This document shows positions 23,598-34,440 of a stretch of DNA of 64,000 nucleotides, in pieces. Positions within the stretch are counted from its first letter, which is position 1. The number at the start of each line of letters is the position of its first letter. Origin of the DNA: Sporobolomyces roseus (taxonomy: Eukaryota; Basidiomycota; Microbotryomycetes; Sporidiobolales; Sporidiobolaceae); the NCBI GenBank assembly GCA_016617785.1, contig JADILM010000003.1:620001-684000 (forward strand), given 5' to 3'. The translations under genes and the position numbers were made by a program. Below the pieces are notes generated by a model. That model did no database searches. It saw only the letters and a program-made list of their open reading frames with translations, and was not told the origin of the DNA.

Positions 23598-26500
23598 TCA
23601 CATTAACCCTTCTTCCTGCTCAGCACTAGCGAACAACCCATTCAATTGTTTCAAGCTCTTGGCGACTCCGAAACTGGCCGTAGCCATCGCTTGTTTAGTT
23701 TGTTTCGTGAATGCCTGTCCGCCTCCCGTTTCACTTTGCATTTCCGACAACTTGTCACAGTGGTCGGTCAAATCGCTCAAGATTGAATCTCCTTCTCTTG
23801 AATGAGATGCCGGAAGCGCGTCTTTCGATATCGCGACGATCGAGGAAACGATAGTGATGATTTGGGTGAGGTTCTCGTTGAGTTGTTCACCTTGAGAACC
23901 GGATCTGATTGCGGAGAGTAAAGATTGGATCGAGTGGACGATTGCTTCAGTTTGATTCTCGATGTAAGACTGCGCGATTGAGAGGGAGTCAGTCCGACTT
24001 CCAACGAAAAGAGTGCGATTTTTTCACTTACTTTGAGTTCATCTACATTTCTCTCGTTTCCTCCGATTCCCGGTGATCCATATTGTTGTCCATCCATTTG
24101 TCCCGAGTATTTGTTCTCGCCGTACTGCTGCTGAGATTGACCATCGAAACTATCTTGTCTGTACTGCTGAGGTTGACCCTGATCGTAGTGGTTGAACTGG
24201 CTTTGCTGTTGATGATCCTCATTCGGTGAACGATACGACGAAGATGAGCCGTAATTATCTTGTTGCTGATAAGAGTTGAACGAAGGAGGTTGTTGCTGCT
24301 GATGCTGCATTCCATAATCGGATTGAGGACTGGCGATCGCCTCCTCCTGATGATGAGGCCTCGGAGGCTCATTGATCGATTCGCGATCCTTCTCGAGACT
24401 CGACCTCGATGCACTCGAGGAAGCGATTCCCATAGCCTCGAGGGCGTTTCTCATTCCTGCAGTACCAGTGCTGACGAGAGACGAGACTCCTCCTGAAACG
24501 TATCCATTCGCTTTCGCAGGGAGGGAAGCGGGAGGCTGATCGCGAGATTGAGAGGGAGGAGAAGAAGGGAGGTAGGAGGTAGAGTCCTCGGGGAGGGAAG
24601 GCATGGGTTCTCGTTGGAATCGGGAAGAAGTTGCCGAGGTAGGGTCGAGAGATCCACTGCGACTAGGAGGACCGTTCGCTCTTCGAATCTTGAGGATTCT
24701 GACGAGCTCGACGATTGTAGAGGCGAGATGGGAGGCAGCTGCATCGAGGAGCGAGACTGGTGAAACTCCGAATGAAGTAGCGTGATTCTTCGAGGCGGTC
24801 ATGAGGTTCGACAGCGTAGCATTGATCTTTGCCTTGAGCGAGTTGACGATGTCTTGATCTTGTAACGAGAGGGAGTTGTATCGAGAAGGCGAAATCGCTT
24901 GAACGTCTTGATCGATCTTTTCGACGGCTGAAACGACGAGACGAGCATGGGAGATGACGGAACTGGGTTCTTTCGATCGAGCTGCTTGAAGTAGATCGTC
25001 GATCGAGGTTTGGAAAGCGGCGATGCTCGTATCGTTGATGAGACCGTCGGACGAAGCTGGCATGTAATCACGCTCGACGTTGATTGAAGAAGTGAAGAGT
25101 TGCGAGGTAGCTGTGAGCGTCACGACCTGCGATCAGTCTCTATGTAGAGTTCGAATCTCACCCAAAACGACAGCTCACCTTTGATATTCCTCAATTCAGT
25201 TTTCGCAGACTGCCATTTATCCTTCCAATCTTTCGCTTCCCTCTCCTTCTCCGCCTTCTCACTCTTCTCCCTATCCAACTCGACCTGCAAATCCTCACAC
25301 CTGTCATTCACCATCCTCAATTCGTCGACCAACGACCCCACTTCGCCTCTCAACTCGTTCGCCAAATCTTCCGCCGCGTCCAAATCCTGCCTCAACCGTG
25401 TCACATCTCCTCCCGCACCGTTCACGTTCAAAGATGAACCATTCTGTTGTTCCCTCTGTACTTGCTGATGTCGTTGATTCAACGAGTCATAATCCCTCTG
25501 AACCATTCTTAATTGACCCGTCTGATCCTCGTACCGTTGTTGATGACTTCTCAATTGCCCTTCGAGATCCCTCACTCGTTCTTGATCGTTCGTTCTCCCC
25601 CTCAAAGCAGAAGCGGCATCCTCGTTCTCCCTTTCAAGTTCTTGAACCCGGTTTTGTAACAAGGTCAACTTGTACTCGTAATCGGCACGTTGCTTCTCGA
25701 GTGCTTGTCGCTCTTCATTATCCCAATGAGGAAGCTCATTCTATCGTATCAAACCGAGTCAACTCAGATCAGAGAGAGAGAGAGAGAGAGTGGAGGGAAG
25801 AGTTGGCTTACGGATCTTCTCCCACCTGCCTCGCTGAGACCAGTCGAACCCGCATATCCACCAAAGAACTTGCTGGTACCAACGCTACTCGCCTCACTCG
25901 CCCTACTTTGATGACCACCTGCTCCAAACCCTCTGAATTGTCCCGTAGGTCTCTCCAATCCTTGCTGTTGATTCCCATTCCCCTCATCTTTGTTCGAACC
26001 GAAATTGAACGTCGGCTGTTGATTCTGCAGGGGTGAGAGTTCATCTGCGTCGCGGGAATCGGAGGAAGGTTGTTGGTTTAGAGGAGGAGGGGAGACGGGG
26101 GATAAACTAGATTGAGATCGAGAAGTCGAGGAAGTGTTTGGGTTCGCGTTGAAACTTCCTGAAGGTTCTTCCACTACCATCGTACTCTTGTTTGGAATGA
26201 CTACGTCGTTTGAAGTGAGTGCTGCGGAAGGAGGAGGTGGGTTGTGATCGATCGGTGAACGAGGTTGGGAATTCGTATTGATCGGAGTTGGGGCTCTGCG
26301 TTGAGCATTGAGATTCGGTGGTGGGGTAGGAGAAGGTGCATTGTGTCGATTGTGGGACGAGTTGAGAGAATCTGATCGAGAAGGAGTTTGAGAACCGTTG
26401 CGCTGAAACGAAAATTGCGGAGTCAAGGTTAACAACGGCTTTCGAGCGAGTTAGCGTGACTTGAACTCACTTGATCCTCATCACCAAATTCTGGATACCG

Positions 26501-27096
26501 TCTGTCCAACTCGAAGTAAACATCACTAGCCAAATCCCTGAATCGTTGTAATGGTAAAGTTGCGAGTTTTTGTCTCGCTTGATTCCGTTTCGGATGAAAA
26601 TCAGGTCGAACAGCGAGGAAAGGTTCTATACGATTGGGAGTGTATTGTCAGAATGATAGATAAGAAAGGGCTAAGGGGAAACGAGGAACGTACGTTCTCC
26701 TGGTCTTCCTGCGGCATCTTCCATTCTTCTAACCAATTCATCATAAACGTCGGTGGATAACTCCTGAAATTGTTGTCTCGTCAATCTCGTCAACTTCTCC
26801 CTCGCGTTGGTCCTGGTCGTAGCATTCGCTAATGCTCCTTCTCTGTTCAACCAACCTTTGAGAGAATCGTAATGAGTTCTCGCGACTTGTCTACTCTGCT
26901 CCAAAGTGAGAGGAGGTGGTTTCGATGAGGACGTAGTCGTGGATGGTGCAGAGTTGTTGACTTGTGGAACAGGAGGAGGAGCCGAAGATTGGAGCGAGGT
27001 TTGTTGTTGTTGTGAACCCTGAGGTTGAGGACGATAGTTTGGGTAGTTGTCCTGAGGTGGAGGTGGATTCTGCGGTCTCTGTGATCGCAGTGACAT
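23598..27096 (-). CDS. SPA2: Polarisome scaffold Spa2 (GIT-type SHD repeats)
   Basis: Scaffold at sites of polarised growth and septation that binds formins, MAPK cascade kinases and Rab GAPs. The ATG at 27096 opens a Pro/Gln-rich N-terminus, then two Spa2 homology repeats: AREKLTRLTRQQFQELSTDV and, after introns, ARQKLATLPLQRFRDLASDV with FELDRRYPEF. A long Ser/Asn/Pro linker (about 25830-26400) leads to a coiled coil (LLQNRVQELEREN to AKTELRNIKG, about 25190-25660). A helical region with ALPASS/ISPSRYNSLS-type Spa2 features follows (24750-25120), then a Gln/Tyr/Ser-rich stretch (24080-24330). The C-terminal four-helix-like block SYIENQTEAIVHSIQSLL and SDLTDHCDKLSEMQSE is joined by an intron at about 23973-24032. 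The product ends AEQEEGLM. About 1070 residues. The (AG)10 tract at 25771-25790 lies in one of its introns. Confidence 0.92.
25771..25790. repeat. (AG)10 dinucleotide microsatellite
   Basis: Ten perfect AG units inside an intron of SPA2; read as CT on the coding strand, it forms part of the pyrimidine-rich intron body. Likely length-polymorphic. Confidence 0.9.
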
Positions 27097-27357
27097 CCTT
27101 TGAGAGATGTAGAGATTCTGTTTATTATTGGACACTCGAGTTGAACTAGGCGACGAGGTAGTGCGTTGAAGTGGGTGGTTGAGAGCGAGCTCGAGCTATT
27201 GGCGTATCGCTCAGGGTATACGCGATGAGATGAAGGGAGTAGAGGAAGGGAAGAGAGATAGAGAGTGGTGAAACGGCGATTACTCCGAGATGAGAACTTT
27301 CGAAAAAATGCAGACGAAGGTTCTGAACTCTCCTCCACTCACTCAACTCGCTCAGCA

Positions 27358-29047
27358 ATGGGACTATCAGGTGCAGCCAAGAAGCAAAGGATTCAAGATG
27401 ATCCACGTAACCTGCGTTGGGCTCAAGGTCAGTCTCTCTTTCTCTCTCAACTTTTTTCATTTCCTCCTTTACTCAACGTCCTACACCACTCTTTTCGAAT
27501 CGGACAGATACATCTGCACCTGGATTCAAATTACTCGCTTCTATGGGATGGGACCCTTCTTCGAACCCTTCTCTCGGAAACAGTGAATCTCAAGCTGCAA
27601 TTTTCGCTAATGGAGGTTCCGCATTCAGCAAGAAGATCTCTTCAATCCCCATCGCGAAAGAGGACAATTTGGGAATTGGAATGAAGAGAGGGAGCGCAGC
27701 TAGCGTCGTAGGAACATTGAAAGCGATGGGAGTACCAGGAGGAGGAATTGGAGCTGGTGCAGCCAAAGTTAGTGGATTCGTGACAGCTGGAAGTGGGAGT
27801 AGTACACCGAATGGAGGAGGACAGGGCTCGAGTCAAGGTGGAGAGTTTGGTGGATTGTTGGCAAGGTTGAACAAGATGAAGGAACAAGGTTCTCTCGTCG
27901 CAACTCCAATCCCTTCAGATACCGACTCGTCAAAGAAACGCAAACGATCTGGATCGGCCTCTTCCTCATCTTCATCTTCCGACAGCGACTCTTCAGATTC
28001 CGACGACGAAGGACCCAAGGTCGTAGTCGAGACGACGACTATTTCGCAGCCCGTTCCCGAACCAGCTCCTATCTCTTCTTACGCCGCAATGCTACTCAAG
28101 AACCCTCGAATGGCGTAAGTTCCACCTCTCTTCTTCGGTTTCTCACCATTCCAGCTAACCTCTCTCGTGCTTTCTATAGCGCTCGTTCAAAACATCTCCG
28201 AGCGAAACGCATGGCAACATCAGAGAACGCTTCCGCTATGGCTGAGATCCTCGGTCTAGCTCCGACTCCCTCCCCTTCGTCCAGCGGTGCATCAACCCCG
28301 AACCCTCACATCACCCCAGCTCTCGCCATCGCACCTCCTTCGAAAGAAGGTTGGCCCGTCGCTCCTCCTCGAGGTACTTCCGCCATGGTTTCAACCACCA
28401 CCATCTCGACTAGCGGAACTGGTGCTGCACCTTCTTTCACTTCCGCCAAAACCACCACTCTCGAACCAACTTTCGAATCACTCCCCTCGACTTCCACCTC
28501 TCTCGAAGAAACCGACAAAGCCCGACGGAAACGTGAGAAATCCGAGAAGAAACTCGCCAAGGAAGCAAAGAGAGCCTCGAAAGAAGAAAAGAAGAAACGT
28601 TTACCCTCACCTCCTCCATCAACTCGACCCCCTCGTTCCCCTTCCCCCGAATTCAAGGTTCATTCAGCAGCTCACGATCCTTTCCACGTTACTTCGGAGA
28701 CTCCCGTGGGTGATAAAGAACCACCGAAAAAGGCAGCGGGAGTTTACGCATCGATGTTTGTCTCCTCGAAACAAGGAGGTATGGGAGCTACTTGGGATGG
28801 AGATGCTGGGAAACTCAGGGAGACTGTCGAGGGAGATACGAAGGAGGTGGAAGTGAAGGAAACGGTCAAAGAGAAGAAGAGTAAGAAGGACAAGTCGGAG
28901 AAGAAACGAAAAGCGGAGGAAATCGAGGAGGTTGTAGTGGAGCCGGTTGTCGAAGCTGAGAAAGAGGAGAAGAAGGAAACGAAAGAGGAGAAGCGAGCGA
29001 GGAAGGAAGCTAAACGTCTGAAGAAGGAGGCTAAACAACAGAAGTAG
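27358..29047 (+). CDS. PXR1: G-patch protein Pxr1 / PinX1
   Basis: Nucleolar G-patch cofactor involved in rRNA and snoRNA maturation and, in several fungi and animals, telomerase inhibition. The N-terminus MGLSGAAKKQRIQDDPRNL is diagnostic of the family; after an intron (about 27427-27507) comes DTSAPGFKLLASMGWDPSS, the first half of the G-patch. The next residues (NPSLGNSESQ) keep fewer glycines than usual. After LLARLNKMKEQGSL and a Ser/Asp stretch, an intron near 28115-28180 joins KNPRMA to ARSKHLRAKRMATSEN, a conserved Pxr1 block. The C-terminus is a long Lys/Glu-rich tail ending KRLKKEAKQQK, as expected for a nucleolar protein of this family. About 520 residues. Head to head with SPA2, with 260 bases between start codons. 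Confidence 0.88.
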
Positions 29048-29433
29048 AGGTCCCTGATACGCGAAAGGGTACTTTCCTGAGGTCGGGTTTTAACTAGGAT
29101 GTTTGGGGTTACTCTTCATCTTCTGTTTGTTCTGCACTTGCATTCACGTCGTTCTACTATATTCAGATGCATTGAGTCTTCGAGGGGCGACTCGGGGAAT
29201 GGATGAGGAATCCTGCGAGGAGCGACGAAGTCTGCCTCAGGCATCAAAACACTCCTATCTGCCTCTCTCTCTCTCCCTTGCTGAGCTGGTAGCGTGTCGA
29301 GCAGCAGGTATGAAGAAGGAATTTAAAGCTCAGATTGCGATGAGAGAGTAGCAGGAACAAAAAGAAAAGGCGATAAAGCACAATTTGTACGACCGATTCC
29401 ACCGAGTCCTCCTCTGTAGTGCCCTTCCATCAC
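29048..29433. other. Convergent 3' region between PXR1 and second F-box gene
   Basis: About 390 bases between facing stop codons. Short open frames on the plus strand have no features. Probably 3' UTRs only. Confidence 0.5.
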
Positions 29434-30929
29434 TCAGTGATCCTGTGTCAGTCGCTCCATCTCTGCCGCTCTCAGTAAATCCGCCAATTTTTGGTATACC
29501 CGCGGCCCGAAGGACGTTCTCGCTTGATTCCAGAGTAGGTTAAGCGACTCCATAGTTGCATCGACCTCGTGACGGAGACTCGAATATTGCCTGTACCATC
29601 CCGGCATGTCTTGCACCTTTTCATTTCCGGCGAGGATTAAGCTATCTGGTAGATCGTCGTTTCCGAAGTGCGTCTCGACTCCCTTTGTGTGCAGATCAGA
29701 GGAGTAGCCCGAATCGACCAGGTGCCACGAGAGGTGTGGGTTTCCGGGGTCGTGGAAGCTGAATCGACGTAGGTTTGGGAGGTCGACTGCGGTGGGCAAG
29801 GCATAGAAGTCCGATTCCGAGACTTGCAAATTGAGCTCGACGAGGGAAGGGAAGGAGGATGGAAGGGATCGGAAGAAGGGTGCAGAGTATTTGCCGACAA
29901 AGGTGAGGGACTGTAAGGAAGGGAGATTGCAGGGAGGAAGAGCACGCGGACGAGCGGAAGTTTCGAAGGTGATGCTGCGGAGTGTTGCGGGAAGCTGGGC
30001 GAAGAACCCGAGGGACTGACAGTTACCAACTCGCAGCGTGAAGGATTCGATCGAGGGCCATACGAGATCCTCCGATGGCGTGGAGTCCAGCAACCATTCG
30101 TCAGGTGTGTCGATTCGGATCGTTTTTAGTTGCGTCATTTTGGATAACTGGGCGAAGAGTGACTCGACCGCTTCGACCTCGTCTTCCAGACTTGACAGGT
30201 GTCGGAATTCGAGCGTGGACAACTTGGGGAAGAGTCGGCACAATCTCGTCGCAGTCGTGGCTGAAGATTCCCAGATCTGTAGAGTCTTGATCTGGGGACT
30301 GATATCTTGTAGCGTGCGAAACGCCCAGTAATGTGCCGTTTCCGCGTCCTCCGTCGTCGTTCCATTGCTTGGAGATCTCAGTAAATCGATGATGTGGATG
30401 CCAATTGCCGAGATCGTGTGCAGACGAGGAAGCCGTGAGGCTAGAGAGAGGACGTTGATGAGGTCATCCATTGAATTCGAGTCGAGATGAATCCGCGAGA
30501 AGCAATCGAGTCGTTTAGCTGAGATTGAGAATCGAAAGAGGGGAGAAGAGGCTTTGGACGCTGAGAGAGTCTGTCGAGCGAATAGTATCAGCACCGCATC
30601 GACTGATTAGTAGTAGCATAGTCGAGACTCACTTCGAACAGGAAAGGAGCTGCCATGTTCGACCAGTGTTTCGAAACGCAATGCAGCGCCTGAAGCGATT
30701 TCCCGTACACCTCGTCCTGTCGCTTCTTGAATACCTCGACCTCCTCCGGCATATCCTCCAATTTGTCCAACGCAGCTCTGTAGCGCTTGTATTTCTGATC
30801 TTGATCGTAGCAGAGTTGTGCGATTCGAGAGTGAAGTTCGACAGGCAGATTATTGATCGTTGTCCTTGGTCGAGTATCGCGACGCGCCGCATAGAAACCT
30901 TTGCCTCCGATTCCTTTTCCGCCGTACAT
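29434..30929 (-). CDS. F-box / leucine-rich repeat protein
   Basis: Probable SCF substrate receptor. From the ATG at 30929 (MYGGKGIGGKGFYAARRD) the sequence reaches an F-box-like block, TTINNLPVELHSRIAQLCY, with its second half at ALHCVSKHWSNMAAPFLFE. An intron at about 30572-30632 (GTGAGT...CGACAG) joins FLFE to TLSASKASSPLF. The remaining 380 residues are irregular leucine-rich repeats: LPRLHTISAIGIHI, FPKLSTLEFRHLSSL, LPSLQSLTFVG and FPSLVELNLQVSES. The terminus is EMERLTQDH. The start is the first in-frame ATG. Upstream, a GTAAGT...CGACAG segment (about 30963-31021) looks like a 5' UTR intron. Same plan as the gene at 6291-7865, but sequences differ strongly, so they are distant paralogs at best. 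Substrate unknown. Confidence 0.75.
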
Positions 30930-31045
30930 GATGCCGGGAGTAACGAGGGACGAAGAGCTGTCGTAAAGTAGACAAGCGAAATCAGCGAAGACGAATGACA
31001 GAGCGCAGAGCAAGACTTACAGTGTATGAAGAGTGGGAGTAGGTT

Positions 31046-31052
31046 ATTTATA
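31046..31052 (-). promoter_or_regulatory. Candidate TATA element of second F-box gene
   Basis: TATAAAT on the minus strand, about 117 bases upstream of the ATG at 30929 and just upstream of the putative 5' UTR intron, in the short divergent promoter shared with APC4. Confidence 0.4.
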
Positions 31053-31170
31053 CCTCCACGAAGCCTCCTTAGCGCGTCGTCTGTGTCGAAAGTGAGTGGC
31101 AGGAGGGAAAGAAAGGTTCGATCTTTCTTCGACTCCGACTCTTCAGCAACTACTCAAATCGAAGCTCTAG

Positions 31171-34100
31171 ATGAGCAAGACTGCTCAAGTACTCAGTACC
31201 AAGACTCTAGCATCCGCGGCAACTCTTCACGCTTCCTCTCCTTCCTCTAGTCATCCCCTCATCGCTCTTTCAACATCAACCGAATCTAAAGTCTCGCTTT
31301 ACAGAACTGGTGGTGGATCCGATCAGGTGTGGGAATGGACAAACGTAGGAGAACCACCGAAATCTACTGGATTGGGGTTGAAGGGAAAGGCGAAAGCTGC
31401 TCCAGTCGGAAAAGTTGAACAACTCGCTTGGAGTCCTAGAGGTGAGTCCAGCTCTCTGCACAGACTCGTAGGGCTATGTTGAGCTCTTCATTTTCATTCA
31501 GGCAATTATCTCGCCGTAGCTATCTCTCCCGCAACTCCTTCGTCCTCTTCGACTCTCGCAATCCTCTCACTTCACAACGGTCAACTCCTTCATTCGCCTA
31601 CTACACCTCTACCTACCTCTGCATCAATATCCCATCTTTCCTGGCAAGAGCTCGACTTCCCAATCGATTCCGATCTCTCCTCTTGGTCAATCGACTTGAT
31701 TCGAAAACTACCTGGTCTACCGAAACTTTCGAAGGATAGCTCGGGAGCAGGAGGATCAGGAACAGGAGGATCAGGAGCGGCGGGAGGAGCAGCTCTAGGG
31801 AACTTCAGCGCAAACGTCGGCGGAGGAGGAGGGGCCGGTGGAGGAGTGTTCGGTGCGAAACAAGCAATGCTCGAACGAGAACGGGCGAAGGAAGCTCAAC
31901 GAGTCTTGAACATTAGAGACGCGGCGGTCGGAGGATTCCCAACCTTACTGTCTGATGTCAGACCGGATGAGATGGGAAACTCGGGAGACGAAAAGGTCAA
32001 AAGCATGCTGAGATCAAGTGGAGAGGCGCATGACGAGACAGAGAAGACTGTCCTCTGCATCGGAGACGAAGAAGGGAAGCTACATCTCTACCTCGGTGGA
32101 AGCGTCTTCCTCGGAACCGTTCCGATAGGCGAATCAACCTCGATCGTTGGCCTGCAGGTGCTCCCTTCATCCTCCTCAAAAGCTCGTTTCGCCGTACACT
32201 CCGCCTCATCTTCGACCTTGTCGATATCCCGACTCTCTCTTCCGATCCCTCCCTCCTTACAACTCGTTCTTCGTCAATCCTCTGCCCTGCGCGCGACAAT
32301 TCAGCACGCTTTCGAAGCTCTTCAAGAGGTTCGGAATCTCTGGGATGAAGCAAGACGGATAGGGAAGGGTTGGTTGCAGCGAATAGCTGACGTGAGTAGA
32401 CCGCAAGGAGGTGAGCTTCTCCCGATTCTTCTGAAGCTCCGCAACATGAAAAGCTGATTTCGGTATCACCTCACAGTCGTGCTTTCTCCCGTGACCCAAA
32501 TGCACCTGCTTCTCATGACTGGCCGACCGACTCGCTCACTTCACGACTTTCTCGCCTCCAAGATGAACGAGCGAGGTTTAGTCAAATGGGAACAAGAGAT
32601 TGGCCTCGCGCTCGAGAAGATGAGGAGAGTCGGTTGGATGAGTGTTGAACCTGCGATGGAACGAGCCATCATACTGCTGCTTGAAGTCGATGCTTGGTCT
32701 AGATGGTGAGCTCAACTTTCGCAACTCCCTCGAGTCTTCCCACTGAATGCTCTTCTTCGACAGGCCTGAAAAGTTCGCTATGTATGGCTTCGATCGTCAG
32801 ACGATTCTCACTGCGATTGAAGTAGCGAAGGAAGCGATCAAGTCTACTTTCAGGCTGCAAAGTGTCATCGAGGAGGAGGAAAGGTGTTTCAAAGCTTTCA
32901 GTGTCTGGCTTCATTACGGTGAGCGCTTGTCTCACAACCTCTAGGGATACTCGTTACTGATCGCTCGAGCTCGCAGAACTCGACAAACTCGCTCAGCAAG
33001 AAGGTGCTGAAGTTCGCCCCGTCGCCAATTTCCATCCTATTCCCGTATCCTCTTACATCGAAAACTCCCTCTCTCCTCAGACGTCGCCTATCACGCCATT
33101 CCTTTCGATGGGTCTTGCCTCTTTGCCTCTCTCGCAGAATTCAGCTATCTCATCCGGTTTCAAATGGGTCGACAGCCTCAAAACCAACAGTGCGAAGGAG
33201 GATGAGGGAACGCGGGAGAATCTCGATACGACACTCAAACGTCTCGGCGAGGAGCTGAAGGGACAGAAAGAAAGGGAGGAATTGCAGGCGGAGGGAGATG
33301 TGATGATTCGAGACGACGTGCTCGACCTGGACGAATTCGCCGTCAACGCTGCAACACACCCACCTTTCGCTCAACAACCTTCGAACATCGACGAGGCTCG
33401 CCCTACAGTCAATCCAGCCGGAGCTCCCGAAGTTTCTCCTCCAGCATCGATCTCAGTCCTGCTTCACCTCGTCGCTAAACTCTCTGGCGAAGTCATGGAG
33501 AATGCCACCCGAAATGTTGGTGCTACTCAAACCCTTGAGCACCGTACTGAAAGGGGGACGCTCGAGGCGGGAGATGAACAGGAGAGGAAAAGTCGGCGAT
33601 TCAGATCAACTGTTTCGCAGGATGGACGACTTATCGAAGCATGGATCAGCGGTTCTAGACGTGAGTCACTTTCTATCACTCCGACGCTGGCGCTGCCTCG
33701 ACTCGACTGACTTGGAATCGCGAAAACAGTGCATCTCACAAGACAAATCGAGGAGAACATCGAACAAGTTGAACGGGCTGCATATCGGTCGTCTAGCGAA
33801 GGATCTGCTCTCGTCGTACTCGGCTTCGAGTTCCTCGATGGCGATAGGGAGATTGCGATCGCGTTGGAATCGACTACAGGAAATGGTGAGCTCGAATTCG
33901 AATTCCCCTCCGTGCTGAAAGCGGACTTGACTCTTCTCTTTCTTGCATCAGGACCGAAACATGCTGTCGTCGTGCTCAAATTGGCTTCGATTCCGTTCTC
34001 ATCTGATCCATTCGTGCGTGTTTCTTCTCTCCTCGAATCGATGAATCGCTGCTGACTCTACTAGCGTCGTTCGACGAGCAGCCCGACAATCTTCCTCCAC

Positions 34101-34297
34101 TACCGCTCGACGATTCGATCGCTCTCGACTCTCACTTCCCTCCTTCGCACGTCTCTCTCGGTACTCTGAATGGACGACGAATTGCATTCACTCTCGGAGG
34201 AGAAGGCCGACGGCTAGAGATGCTCGGCCTCGGCGACATCAGCGCATCACATGGATCAAGCGCAGTAGGTCGAGGAGAAGACGTCGAAATGCAGTAA
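31171..34297 (+). CDS. APC4: Anaphase-promoting complex subunit 4
   Basis: Scaffold subunit of the APC/C ubiquitin ligase. The ATG at 31171 gives MSKTAQVLSTKTLASAATL. The first 350 residues are WD40-like blades (VEQLAWSPRGNYLAVAISP, LAILSLHNGQLL, CIGDEEGKLHLYLGGSVF) with a Gly/Ala-rich insert. After it comes the Apc4 helical domain: ALRATIQHAFEALQEVRNL, then across an intron near 32411-32475 VTQMHLLLMTGRPTRSLHD, FLASKMNERGLVKWEQEIG and MERAIILLLEVDAWSRW joined to PEKFAMYGFDRQTI. A C-terminal beta-propeller-like end includes SQDGRLIEAWISGSR, SALVVLGFEFLDGDREIA and LGTLNGRRIAFTLGGEG. The product ends GRGEDVEMQ. About eight introns; roughly 900 residues, near the usual family length. Confidence 0.88.
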
Positions 34298-34440
34298 CGG
34301 CTTTCCCACTCTTCGCTCAAGCGCTCACTTTCCACGAGCTCTTTGCCGTTGATCAATAGAACAATCCAGGGAAGAGTCTCGGCTTATAGATTCGCTCAGG
34401 CCTTGGTTCAAAGTCCGAGAATCCGCGGTCTTGCTATCAG

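Noticed and set aside
30930..31013. N-terminal extension of second F-box gene
   Set aside because: It would need a TTG start; the segment looks like a 5' UTR intron ending CGACAG.
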